DNA of 64,000 nucleotides. Source: Clostridiales bacterium (GTDB lineage Bacteria > Bacillota > Clostridia > Christensenellales > Aristaeellaceae). Shown here piece by piece: positions 28,137 to 38,600 of the stretch. The translations under genes and the position numbers were made by a program. Within the stretch, counting starts at the first letter, position 1; every line of letters starts with the position of its first letter. The notes beneath the pieces were generated by a model, which saw only the letters and a list, made by a program, of their open reading frames with translations, searched no databases and was not told the origin of the DNA. Location: assembly GCA_015056145.1 (NCBI GenBank), contig SVGY01000004.1, positions 1-64,000 of the forward strand, written 5' to 3'.

Positions 28137-29204
28137 ATGGATTTTCTTATGGGAGAATTGAATGCTCTTTTGCTGCCGGAAATACCCCGGAACCGGGAAG
28201 AAATCATCGAAACCCTCATTGGACTGGAATACGGCGTAATTCCGCAACTTCCCTGCCGCATTGAGTCCAGGGTGCTGGAAGAAAGCGATGATTTTTGTGC
28301 AGGCAAAGCTTTGCACCAAAAAGTGGAACTTACCCTCAAACTGCCCGGCGGCGATTTTGCCTTCCCTGTGTACTATACGGTTCCTCAGGAGGGAGTACAG
28401 CATCCGTTGTTCATCCTGCTGAATTTCTCCCCATATGTGCCGGACAAATATTTTCCGGTGGAGGAGATCATCGACCGGGGATATGCGGTGCTTTCCGCTG
28501 GCTATAACGACATTTCAAAAGATGCCGCCGACGATTATACCTCGGGGCTGGGCAAGCTTCTTCGTGAGGCCGCAGCTGATGCGGGTGTAAAGCAAGATCA
28601 TTTGCCCGGAAAGATCGCAATCTGGGCATATGCCCTTTCCCGGATGATGGACTGGGCATTGAATCAGCCTGGCATAAAGCAGGAACACACTGCGGTAATC
28701 GGTCACTCCCGTCTTGGAAAAACTGCCCTGCTGGCAGCAATGCTGGATCAGCGTTTCGGTTGTGTCATCGCCAACGAATCCGGCTGCAGCGGTGCAGCCA
28801 TCACCCGGGGAAAACCCGGCGAGCATGTGTGCGATATTACAAAGATGTTTCCTTTCTGGTTCTGCGATGCATACCGGCAATACTGCGACCGTGAGGAAAC
28901 CATGCCCTTTGATCAGCACTGGATGCTTGCTTCCATTGCCCCCCGCCTTCTCTGCGTGGCCAGTGCAGAGGGGGACCAGTGGGCAGGCCCTTCCCATGAG
29001 TTCCTGTCCTGTGTTGCTGCATCCGAAGCATGGAAAATTCAAGGTGTGGAGGGTTTCATTACCCCGGACAGGTATCCTGTGCCCGGCGAAGCACTTCATG
29101 AGGGCAGCATCGGCTACCACCTGCGCAGCGGCAAACATTATCTGAGCCGAGAGGACTGGAACCGCTACATGGATTTTCTTGACGGAAAAGGCTGGCAGGC
29201 ATAA
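28137..29204 (+). CDS. CE15-like (glucuronoyl esterase family) alpha/beta hydrolase, no signal peptide
   Basis: VIGHSRLGKTALLAAMLDQRF, NESGCSGAAITRGKPGE, MPFDQHWMLASIAPRLLCVASAEGDQWA, GYHLRSGKHYLSREDW. Confidence 0.75.
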   Translation: MDFLMGELNALLLPEIPRNREEIIETLIGLEYGVIPQLPCRIESRVLEESDDFCAGKALHQKVELTLKLPGGDFAFPVYYTVPQEGVQHPLFILLNFSPYVPDKYFPVEEIIDRGYAVLSAGYNDISKDAADDYTSGLGKLLREAAADAGVKQDHLPGKIAIWAYALSRMMDWALNQPGIKQEHTAVIGHSRLGKTALLAAMLDQRFGCVIANESGCSGAAITRGKPGEHVCDITKMFPFWFCDAYRQYCDREETMPFDQHWMLASIAPRLLCVASAEGDQWAGPSHEFLSCVAASEAWKIQGVEGFITPDRYPVPGEALHEGSIGYHLRSGKHYLSREDWNRYMDFLDGKGWQA

Positions 29205-29241
29205 GGACTACATAACAGATGCATCCGAAAGGAGAATAACC

Positions 29242-30795
29242 ATGGCGACCAATCAACCCAAGTGGCTGGATAATGCGATTTTTTACGAAATCTATCCTCA
29301 GTCCTTCAACGATACAAATGCCGATGGCATCGGCGATTTTCAGGGTATCATCGAAAAGCTGGATTATATCAGGGAACTGGGCTGTAATGCTCTGTGGATC
29401 AATCCCTGCTTTGCTTCTCCTTTTGGCGATGCAGGTTATGACGTATCCGATTATTACAGCGTAGCTCCCCGGTACGGAACCAACGATGATTTGAAAAGAC
29501 TCTTTGAGGAATGCCACCTCAGGGATATGCATGTGCTGTTGGATCTTGTACCGGGGCATACCTCTGTGGAGCATAAGTGGTTCAAGGAATCCATGAAGGC
29601 AGAACGCAATCCTTATACCGATCGCTATGTATGGACGGACTCCATCTGGGAAGAGCCTCAGGGTATGGGCTGTATCCGTGGCATTTCTGACCGTGACGGC
29701 TCCTGCGCAGTGAATTTCTTTTCCCATCAGCCTGCTTTGAACTACGGTTTCTACAAACCTGAGCTTCCCTGGCAGCAATCCATGGATGCCGAAGGCCCTA
29801 AAGCCACACTGGAGGAACTGAAAAACATCATGCGATTCTGGCTGTCCATGGGCTGTGACGGTTTCCGGGTGGACATGGCAGGTTCTTTGGTAAAGCACGA
29901 CGAGGATGGCAAGGGAACCATTCGTCTCTGGCAAAACGTGAGGGCATTTCTGGATGAAGAATTCCCCTCTGCGGCCATGGTTTCCGAATGGGGTGAACCG
30001 GACAAGTCGCTGCAGGGCGGATTCCATATGGATTTTCTTTTGCATTTTGGCCCTTCTCACTACAATGACCTGTTCCGCTGCGAAGAGCCGTTCTTCTCCA
30101 GCAGGGGTAAGGGCGATGCATCGGAATTTGTGAAGAAATATCTGGAAAACTACGAAAAATCTGAACGCAAGGGCCTTATCTGCATTCCTTCCGGCAATCA
30201 TGATATGGACAGACTGGCCCGTTCCATCCATGGCGACAATCTGAAAATTGCTTTTGCATTCCTTCTTTCCATGCCCGGCGCACCCTTCATCTATTATGGG
30301 GATGAAATTGGAATGCGGTATGTGGAAGGGCTTGTTTCTGTGGAAGGCGGCTATAGCCGTACAGGGTCCAGGTCGCCTATGCAGTGGGATGACAGCGTGA
30401 ATGCCGGCTTCAGCACAGCCCCCGCAGAGAAACTCTATATTCCTCAGGATAACAGCAAAGACCGACCAACTGCCGAAAAGCAGATGGCGGACGCAGATTC
30501 CCTTTATCATGAAATCCGGAAGCTCATCGGCGTACGTCAAAGCAACAAAGCGCTTCAGAGCAAGGGTGAAATCCAGTTTGTATATGCAGAAAAGAATGCC
30601 TGTCCGCTGGCTTATCTTCGCCATGAAGGGGAAGAGAAGATCCTTGTGGTCATCAACCCCGCAGCAAGAGAAGCGGAGTTTGCCTGTGACTTTGAGCCGG
30701 TGGAAACCATCTATCGTTTTGGCGGCGATATGAAGCTCCAACAGGGAAAAATGACGGTGGCTCCCCAAAGTGCATTGTTTATCAAAGTGAAATAA
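29242..30795 (+). CDS. GH13 alpha-amylase/alpha-glucosidase-family glycoside hydrolase
   Basis: IFYEIYPQSFNDTNADGIGDFQGI, GFRVDMAGS, MVSEWGEP, PSGNHDMDR. Confidence 0.93.
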   Translation: MATNQPKWLDNAIFYEIYPQSFNDTNADGIGDFQGIIEKLDYIRELGCNALWINPCFASPFGDAGYDVSDYYSVAPRYGTNDDLKRLFEECHLRDMHVLLDLVPGHTSVEHKWFKESMKAERNPYTDRYVWTDSIWEEPQGMGCIRGISDRDGSCAVNFFSHQPALNYGFYKPELPWQQSMDAEGPKATLEELKNIMRFWLSMGCDGFRVDMAGSLVKHDEDGKGTIRLWQNVRAFLDEEFPSAAMVSEWGEPDKSLQGGFHMDFLLHFGPSHYNDLFRCEEPFFSSRGKGDASEFVKKYLENYEKSERKGLICIPSGNHDMDRLARSIHGDNLKIAFAFLLSMPGAPFIYYGDEIGMRYVEGLVSVEGGYSRTGSRSPMQWDDSVNAGFSTAPAEKLYIPQDNSKDRPTAEKQMADADSLYHEIRKLIGVRQSNKALQSKGEIQFVYAEKNACPLAYLRHEGEEKILVVINPAAREAEFACDFEPVETIYRFGGDMKLQQGKMTVAPQSALFIKVK

Positions 30796-30802
30796 ATATT
30801 TT

Positions 30803-30834
30803 TCTGCCCGGTGCGTGCTGACCTGCGCCGGGCA
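30803..30834. terminator. Hairpin terminator between convergent genes
   Basis: CTGCCCGGTGCG...CGCCGGGCAG. Confidence 0.55.
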
Positions 30835-30843
30835 GTTATTTTG

Positions 30844-31686
30844 TTACCAAGGTATTTCGCCCTTTCGTTTTTGGTAGAGGAAGCAGCCTGCAAACAAGCC
30901 GAGGCACAGTATCGCCGGTATGGGATAGAACATTTGCCCCGTAACCGCCCACAGCGCCGCAAGGCCCAGGCCGTACCACAGATACCGCCTTTTCCGGGAT
31001 GGGTCAAAGATAATGCGCAGCCATTCGCTGAGGGCCCTTCTTTTTGGACGACGATTTTTCAGCTGTAGCAAATCTTCGTCGGTGGCTGGATTACAGCTGC
31101 CAGCCAGCATAACGAGCTCCTCCCGGGTAACGATGCGGATGTCTGTATCGCATTCCTCGGTAAACCTTTTCAATGCCTTGCTCACAGGCGCAGTTACGCA
31201 CAGAAAGATGCGCTCGGCCTTGTTTTCCTTTGCGGTGCGAAGGGCTTCCAGCGCAGGCTGCACTCCGATTTCCGTGCTTTTGTGCCGGGCAATGAGCCAG
31301 ATAAGAACCGGCTGCCCTCTGAGCATGCCGGTAACGCCGTGCTGAACGGTTCTCTGCATTTCCACGGGAGCTTTTGGAGAGATCCAGAGGGCCGCCTGAA
31401 AAGCAGCATGCCTGTCCGGAAGCAGCAGCAGCTTATCCAGCGCCATTTCTCCTCCAAGAACACAACGCATCTCTTTTTCTCTCTTTTGGACTCTTTTTTT
31501 GCCGAGCTGCCTCAGGCAAAGCCAGAAAAGCCCTCCAAGGGAAAGCCCGGCAAGCAGAGCCGGCAGCGAAAGTCCCCATAGCCACACAAACCACATCACG
31601 CCTGCGCCAGCTGCCATGAGCAGGCGAAAAAGATGATCCGATGCCGATGCCAATGCGGTTTTCTGCATATACTTCTCCATGCGCAT
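30844..31686 (-). CDS. Hypothetical membrane protein with TM segments at both ends and a central soluble domain
   Basis: Hydrophobic LLMAAGAGVMWFVWLWGLSLPALLAGLSLGGLFWLCL and C-terminal GLGLAALWAVTGQMFYPIPAILCLGLFAGCFLY. Confidence 0.65.
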   Translation of the reverse strand: MRMEKYMQKTALASASDHLFRLLMAAGAGVMWFVWLWGLSLPALLAGLSLGGLFWLCLRQLGKKRVQKREKEMRCVLGGEMALDKLLLLPDRHAAFQAALWISPKAPVEMQRTVQHGVTGMLRGQPVLIWLIARHKSTEIGVQPALEALRTAKENKAERIFLCVTAPVSKALKRFTEECDTDIRIVTREELVMLAGSCNPATDEDLLQLKNRRPKRRALSEWLRIIFDPSRKRRYLWYGLGLAALWAVTGQMFYPIPAILCLGLFAGCFLYQKRKGEIPW

Positions 31687-31795
31687 CCTCCCAGGGAAAG
31701 TGAAAAGCCATCGTTTCCACTATTCCCATTTTGCCGTTTTTTTAGTATAATATAAGATGCACTAAAGTTTTGGTTTTCAAAAGGGGGAAATTCCG

Positions 31796-33031
31796 TTGGC
31801 GAAGGAAAAAATCGGCATCATGGGGGGAAGTTTTAATCCCATCCATGTGCGCCATGTGGAAATGGCGCAGGCAGCCCGGAAGGAATTTTCTCTGAACCGT
31901 GTGCTGTTTCTGCCCACGGGTAATCCTCCCCATAAGAAAACCGGCCTCGAGGATGCTGAAGATCGCTATGAGATGACCCGCCTGGCCATATTCGGCATGG
32001 AAGGCATGGAACCCTCCCGTATCGAATTGGAGAGGGAAGGCACCATTTATACTGTGGACACCCTGGCCCTGATGCACAAAAAATATCCGGATGCTGAGCT
32101 GTATTACATCATCGGCGAGGATACCATGAGGGATCTGCCCAATTGGCGTAAACCGGAAAAGGTATTTGGCCTGTGCGATTTTATCGTCTGCTGCCGCTCC
32201 ACGGATGAGCCCAAGCAGCATGCGGTGTATAAGCAGATCAAAAAAATGGGCGCAAAGCTGCATTTCCTGTCTCTGCCGCCCCGAGATGTTTCCTCCACGG
32301 CCATCCGGGAGGCCCTCTCAAAGGGACAGTGCCCCGACGAGCTTGCTCCCCAGGTAATGGAATACATCCGGGTCATGGGTCTGTATGGCTTTCCCATGTT
32401 TCCGGATAATGGTCCGGAGCTTTATTCCAGGCTGAAAAAAGCTCTCAGCGACAAAAGGCTTTCTCATTCGCTGCTGGTGGCGCATACCGCCCGCAAACTG
32501 GCGGAGGGTAACAATATCAACCCGGAACAGGCCGAACTGGCGGGCCTCCTTCACGATGCAGCCAAGTGCATGCCTCTTGATGAAATGCAGCAGGTAGCCA
32601 GGGAGCATCGGCTTTTGCTGGATAAGGATATTCTGCAGAGCGAAAACCTGCTCCATGCCTATGCGGGCGCAGCATTGGCAGAGAGCCTCTACGGCGTAAA
32701 GGATTACGGCATCCTGGCGGCTATCCGCTGCCACACCACCGGCAGGGTGGGGATGCTTCCCTTGGATATGGCCCTTTTCCTTGCTGATAAGATCGAGCCT
32801 TCCCGCAGACCGTACCCTGTTTTGGAGGAGCTGCGCAGGCTGTCCTATGGAGGAAGGCTGCTGGAGGCCATGCGCTATTCTCTTCGCTCCACCATGGAGC
32901 ATGTCAAAAAGAACAAAGGTAAACTGAATCCCGCCACCCTCAGCACCCTGCGCTGGCTGGATCGCCTTGAGGAAGAATGGCAGAAAAAACAACAACGGGA
33001 AAACATTCAAGATAAGGAGAATGAACAATGA
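31796..33031 (+). CDS. nadD-yqeK: Fusion of nicotinate-nucleotide adenylyltransferase (NadD) and YqeK-type HD phosphohydrolase
   Basis: IGIMGGSFNPIHVRHVEMA (NadD, TTG start); LSHSLLVAHTARKLA...AGLLHDAAKCMP (HD). Confidence 0.92.
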   Translation: MAKEKIGIMGGSFNPIHVRHVEMAQAARKEFSLNRVLFLPTGNPPHKKTGLEDAEDRYEMTRLAIFGMEGMEPSRIELEREGTIYTVDTLALMHKKYPDAELYYIIGEDTMRDLPNWRKPEKVFGLCDFIVCCRSTDEPKQHAVYKQIKKMGAKLHFLSLPPRDVSSTAIREALSKGQCPDELAPQVMEYIRVMGLYGFPMFPDNGPELYSRLKKALSDKRLSHSLLVAHTARKLAEGNNINPEQAELAGLLHDAAKCMPLDEMQQVAREHRLLLDKDILQSENLLHAYAGAALAESLYGVKDYGILAAIRCHTTGRVGMLPLDMALFLADKIEPSRRPYPVLEELRRLSYGGRLLEAMRYSLRSTMEHVKKNKGKLNPATLSTLRWLDRLEEEWQKKQQRENIQDKENEQ

Positions 33032-33387
33032 AAAACCTTGCTCAGACCATTGCAGAGATCCTTTATGAAAAAAAAGCCAACAATATCGTTGCGCTGGACG
33101 TATCCCAGCTGACCGTCATTACCGACGCCATGGTAATCGCCTCCGGCCGCAATGCTCTCCAGGTAAAGGCCCTTGCAGACGATCTGGAAGATAAAATGAG
33201 CGAACTGGGCTATGAACCTGTGCGCAAGGAAGGCCAGCAGGAAGGCCGCTGGGTGGTGCTGGACTACCGTGACGCTCTGGTACACATCTTCCATCCCGAA
33301 GAGCGTGAGTTCTATCGCCTCGACAAGCTTTGGGAAGCAGAAAACAACCGCATTGAGCTTTCCTTTGATAATTCTGACGAAGACTGA
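33028..33387 (+). CDS. rsfS: Ribosome silencing factor
   Basis: KKANNIVALDVSQLTVITDAMVIASGRNALQVKALAD...GRWVVLDYRDALVHIFHPEEREFYRLDKLW. Confidence 0.94.
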   Translation: MKNLAQTIAEILYEKKANNIVALDVSQLTVITDAMVIASGRNALQVKALADDLEDKMSELGYEPVRKEGQQEGRWVVLDYRDALVHIFHPEEREFYRLDKLWEAENNRIELSFDNSDED

Positions 33388-33462
33388 TTTAACCCTGTTT
33401 TCATTTGGTTTTTCTCAAATGCTGTATGACAAAATGGATCAATCGCAAAGGATGTGCACCTT

Positions 33463-34146
33463 TTGAAACTGCTTATTGTTGACGATGAACAGAAAATCCG
33501 TGAGCTGATCGGCAAATATGCCGCTTTTGAGGGCTACGGTTTTTTGGAAGCCGCCGATGGAATTGAAGCGGTTCAGAAGGTGCGCACAGAACAGGTAGAT
33601 CTGGTCATACTGGATATCATGATGCCGGAGTTGGACGGGTTTTCCGCAGCGAAAGAAATCCGCCGTATCAGGGAAGACCTGCCCATTATCATGCTTTCCG
33701 CCCGGGGAGAGGAATACGAAAAAATATACGGTTTTGAACTCGGCGTGGATGATTATGTGGTAAAGCCTTTTTCGCCACGGGAACTGATGATGCGTGTTGC
33801 TGCTGTTATGCGAAGAAGCCATCACGCTTCTGCAGAAAACGCAGCCCATGAAACCGTGAATATCGGCGCAATGGAAGTAGATTTCACTGCCCGTCGTGTT
33901 ACCATTGAGGGCCGGAACATCGACCTTTCTCCAAAAGAATACGAGCTGCTTTTCTTCATGGTTCGCAACCGGGGTATTGCCCTCAGCCGTGACAAGCTCA
34001 TCAGCGAAATATGGGGGTTCGATTTTTTCGGTGACGACCGCACGCTGGATACACACATCAAACTGTTGCGCAAGCGGCTTGGAAGTTATGCTTCATACAT
34101 CACCACGCTCAGAGGGGTAGGCTATCGGTTTGAAAAAGAAGTCTGA
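33463..34146 (+). CDS. OmpR-family response regulator
   Basis: LKLLIVDDEQKIRELIGKY, DLVILDIMMPELDGF, C-terminal winged helix. Confidence 0.94.
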   Translation: MKLLIVDDEQKIRELIGKYAAFEGYGFLEAADGIEAVQKVRTEQVDLVILDIMMPELDGFSAAKEIRRIREDLPIIMLSARGEEYEKIYGFELGVDDYVVKPFSPRELMMRVAAVMRRSHHASAENAAHETVNIGAMEVDFTARRVTIEGRNIDLSPKEYELLFFMVRNRGIALSRDKLISEIWGFDFFGDDRTLDTHIKLLRKRLGSYASYITTLRGVGYRFEKEV

Positions 34147-35638
34147 TAAAAACAAATCCGGTTTTATTGCCTGGGTACGCAAAAAATGGTGCGGCATGGG
34201 CATTCAAATCCGGGTTTTTCTATGCTTTCTTTTCTTTATTGCATTGCTGCTGGTGCTTTTGTGGCTGTTTCAGATAGAATTTCTGGATATTTTCTACCGC
34301 CATGAAAAAGAAAAGAACCTTGCCAAGAATTCCAAACTGATTATGGATAACCTCGCCCACAGTGAATGCGCCACTCTGGTTGAGCATATTGCCAGAGAGG
34401 ACGATCTTTGCATCCTTGTTATGAAGGAGGATGCTGAAGTGATTTATTCCGGTGAAGGGCTTACAAACTGTGTGGTGCACCGCATGAACAAGCGGGATTT
34501 AATCAGGCTCTCCAGCAGAAATGGAGATTCGGAGGAGTGCCGCTTTGTTTTGATGTCCCGCTTTTTGAACCCTGCTCTGGAGGGAAAGCATTTCAACGGC
34601 CCGGTGCCCAGGCCCAATATGGCCGATACCCGCTGCCTGGTTTCCGTGCAGCAGAAAACCATCCAAGGCAGCAAATACTTTGTTATTATCACCTGCCTTG
34701 TGGCTCCGGTACAGTCCACCGTGCAGACCATCCGTTCGCAGCTGCTGGTGATCTCCATTATTCTTATTCTGTTGGGATTTTTGCTTTCCACGGTACTGTC
34801 CATGCAGATATCCATCCCCATTGTGAAAATCACCAAAGAAGCTCGCAGGCTCAGTTACGGCGAGTATTCCCCGGTTTCCCTCCGGGGACACTACAAGGAA
34901 ATCGGTGAACTGGACAGCCAGCTTACACAGGCGGCAGAAGACCTGCGCAAAGTAGACGAAATGCAGCGTCAGCTTATGGGAAACATCAGCCATGATCTGC
35001 GCACGCCCCTGACGCTCATCGAGGGTTATGTGGAAGCAATGCGGGATATTCCCGGCGAAAATACTCCGGAGAATTTGCAGATCATTCTGGATGAAACCCG
35101 CCGCCTTACCTCGCTGGTCAATACGGTGCTTGAATATTCCAAAGGGAAAACCGTTGATGATTCCGCACCGGAAATCTACAACCTGACGGAATCCATCACC
35201 AGTATTATTGCAAGGTATGCAAAACTTGTAGATAAAGACGGGTATCAGATTCGCTTTGAAAAAGAAGAGGATGCATGGGTTTATGCACATCCCCTCAAAA
35301 TCAGCCAGATCATCTATAACCTTATCAACAACGCCCTTACCTATTCCGGCAGCGATAAGCAGGTGCTGATCAGACAAAGCGTAGGGGAGAAGGACGTGAA
35401 GATCGAGGTCATTGACGGTGGCGACGGTATCCCGGCAGAAGAGTTGCCACACATCTGGAATCGGTATTACCGGGGCAAAAAACCCCATGTGCGGCCAGCC
35501 ACTGGCTCCGGGCTGGGGCTGAATATTGCACGGGATATCCTCAACAGTTATCAGTTGCAATACGGCGTGGAAAGCGAAGAGGAAAAAGGAAGCTGTTTCT
35601 GGTTCGCCATTCCTCTGGCCAGTGAAAAAATGGAATAA
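34130..35638 (+). CDS. HAMP-domain sensor histidine kinase
   Basis: LMGNISHDLRTPLTLIEGYVEAM, NNALTYSGSD, GSGLGLNIA; TTG start overlapping the response regulator. Confidence 0.93.
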   Translation: MKKKSDKNKSGFIAWVRKKWCGMGIQIRVFLCFLFFIALLLVLLWLFQIEFLDIFYRHEKEKNLAKNSKLIMDNLAHSECATLVEHIAREDDLCILVMKEDAEVIYSGEGLTNCVVHRMNKRDLIRLSSRNGDSEECRFVLMSRFLNPALEGKHFNGPVPRPNMADTRCLVSVQQKTIQGSKYFVIITCLVAPVQSTVQTIRSQLLVISIILILLGFLLSTVLSMQISIPIVKITKEARRLSYGEYSPVSLRGHYKEIGELDSQLTQAAEDLRKVDEMQRQLMGNISHDLRTPLTLIEGYVEAMRDIPGENTPENLQIILDETRRLTSLVNTVLEYSKGKTVDDSAPEIYNLTESITSIIARYAKLVDKDGYQIRFEKEEDAWVYAHPLKISQIIYNLINNALTYSGSDKQVLIRQSVGEKDVKIEVIDGGDGIPAEELPHIWNRYYRGKKPHVRPATGSGLGLNIARDILNSYQLQYGVESEEEKGSCFWFAIPLASEKME

Positions 35639-35643
35639 AGCAA

Positions 35644-35685
35644 ATCCCCGCAGGCTTTCCTTAAAGATGAAATGCCTGTGGGGAT
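35644..35685. terminator. Bidirectional hairpin terminator
   Basis: ATCCCCGCAGGC...GCCTGTGGGGAT followed by GATTTTT. Confidence 0.75.
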
Positions 35686-35696
35686 GATTTTTGTAT

Positions 35697-38600
35697 TCAG
35701 CTGAAAAACAGCGCCCGGATATCCTCTTCTGTAAGGCTGGAAAGGGAGGTTTCGCCGGAGATAATCACCCGGTCAAAGATGGCCCGCTTTCGTTTGCTCA
35801 GCTCCGTAACCTTCTCTTCGATACTGCCCTGGGTGATCATTTTTATAACATCCACATCCCGGGTCTGACCGATGCGGTGGGCTCTGTCCGTGGCCTGATC
35901 CTCTGCCGCAGGATTCCACCAGGGATCGAAGTGGATAACCAGGTCGGCGCCGATAAGGTTAAGCCCGGTTCCGCCTGCCTTGAGGGAAATGAGGAACACT
36001 TTGCCATCGCCGCCATTGAAACGGTCGCAAAGCTGCTGACGCTGTTCGGGCTTTGTGTCGCCGTCCAGGTAGAGCGCCTGAACACCTTCACGGGAAAGCC
36101 GCTTTTTGATGATCTGCAGCATACCCACAAATTGCGAAAACACCAGCAGCCTGTGCCCAGAGGCAATGGAGGAATGGACGGTCTGAATCAGCAGTTCCAG
36201 TTTGCCGCTGGTGCCGTCGTAATCATCCAGGAACAGCTTGGGGTGACAGCATACTTGCCGAAGCTTGAGCAGCAGGCTGAGCACCTGCATGCGTGCTTTG
36301 GGCAGAGATCCATTTTCCAGTGCAGAACCAACGTTTTGCCGAAGGGTTTCCAGCAGGGTCTGGTAGATGCGTTCCTGCTCGGGGGTCATGGCTGCGTAAA
36401 GGTAACTTTCCCGCTTTTCGGGCAGCTGGGTCATCACTTCGCTCTTCAGGCGGCGCATAAGGAAGGGGCGGATGCGCTCACGAAGCTCCTCGGCCAGCTC
36501 TCCGCCTCCATAGCGCCTCAGGAAGGAAGCCTGAGTGCCAAGGTAGCCGGGCAAAACAAAGTCGAAGATGCTCCACAGCTCTCCGGTGTGGTTTTCCATT
36601 GGGGTACCGGTAAGGGCAATGCGAACCTGGGCATCCAGTTCTTTGGCAGCCAGCGCACCCTGGCTTTGAGCGTTTTTCACAGATTGCGCTTCGTCCAGCA
36701 CAGCAAAACGAAGGGGGATATCCTTCAGGTAATCAATATCCCGCCTGAGCAGGGGGTAGCTGGTAAGAATCACATCCACGGAGTCATCCTGCTTCAGGTC
36801 GGCGATGGCATGGCGGCGGTCCGTACGCTGGCCGGTAATAACACGCACCCTCAGACTGTCGTCAAAACGCTTCAGTTCGGCAAGCCAGTGATAGGTCAGA
36901 GAAGTTGGAGTGACGATGATGCTTTTTTTGGTGCCGTCCTTGCGTTTGGCTGCCGAAAGTGCAGCGATGACCTGCAACGTTTTGCCAAGGCCCATTTCGT
37001 CCGCAAGCACGCCGCCCATTCTCGCTTCGTAGAGGGAAAGCAGCCAGTCGCTGCCCCGGCACTGGTATTCCGTCATCTTTTTGCGAAGCCTGGAGGGCAT
37101 ATAGTCCTTCTGAGAAGGCTGAGTGAGGGTCAGAATGGCGTTTTCGGATTCCTCGTCGGTCTGGGGGTCTACACCTGCCATCCTGAACATGGTCACCATA
37201 TAGGCCGCCCGGTAGGAACGGAAGTTCAGCTCACGCTCGCTGGGTTCTTCGGCGGCAAGTTTGTCCAGTTTTGCAGCATCCAGCATTTCCTGCATCAAAG
37301 GCGAAAAAGCCATCATATCCCGTACATCCAGGAATTCGCCTGTTTTAAGGCGTACATATTGCTGCCGCTGAGCGATGGCATTGAGGATGGGAGCAAGCTC
37401 TTCCACGGGCTTTCCGTCCTCCAAAAGGGAGAATATCAGCCTGCCGCCACGCATGCGGAAGGAACTGGTTGCAGTAAAGCGACGGGGTTTTACTTTCTCG
37501 AAGGCCTTGGATGCAAAAATATCGCAGCGCTTGGCCAGCTCCGATACTCCCTGGGTACAGAAATAGAGAATATCCCGGGAACGGCGCAGAATGATGTTTC
37601 CGTTATGCACAACGAATCCAAAACCGGAAAGCTGATCCAGAAGAGCGCTTTCGGCACGGCCATCCCGAAGCAGCATCCGTCCGTCCTCCAGAATGGGACC
37701 GGAGGTTTTCGTTTCGGTGTTATCCGCCTTGGCGAAGGGGTAAATAATCGCATCACCATAGTGGAATTCTACCCTTGCCACGACGTTTGTGTGTTCCAGG
37801 TCCAGGTAAATAGAGGGTTTCAGGGGCTGACTTACCAGGCGGGCGCTCAGCTCCTGCGAAGGTGCTACCGTACCCACCGCCGAGAGGGCGGGCAGCAGGA
37901 TGGCGAGGGTTTCTTCCGCATCTTTGGCAGGGTAGGTAAAACTGCTGCCCTCGGTGAGCAAAAGCCTGCATACCTTCGCTTGTGCGGAATGCAGCCTGGT
38001 CACGGTATTGCCGGAGAGAACATAGCGGCCATCAGGAGTAATGAGATGCAGCTTGTTGGTGCCTTCCACATGAACGGTGAGCTCGGTGGGGGAAAGAGCT
38101 ATGGCAAAGCACAGGGGCAGTTCTTTTTTCTTGATGCCGTTATGGGGCTGTTTGCCCTCCGGATGCAGAAGAATGAAGGGATAGTTTTCCAGGGAGCGCA
38201 TGACGCTCTGCAGGAAAGGGCCGTTGAGAATCAGAAACCGTCCTTCGCTGGGCGGAGGGAGAAGTTCCGGGGAAGTCTGTTCTCTGCCAGGGTCTGGGAA
38301 AGAAAAATCATCGGTGGACGCAGGCGCTTTCAGCGGTACATAGCTCAGCAAAGAAGAAAGAAAATGCTCGTCTTCCCTGGTAAAACGCATCATCTCGGGC
38401 TGATAGCTGCTTTTGGGCGAGAGGGGAAGAGCTGTGCCTGTGGAAAAACAGTACAGAAGCTCCGGAATGCTGCGGATTGCATAAAGCCTGTCCTGACCAG
38501 CGGAAAGGCCAAGGCCGATTCGGCCGTCATCATACAGGCGCAGCTGAGCCACCAGGCGGATGCTTTCGCCGCCGGGCATGGCACGGGTCAGGGCGCCAAG

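Noticed and set aside
33405-33430. Promoter TTGGTT/TATGAC before the second response regulator
   Set aside because: 14-nt spacer and weak boxes.
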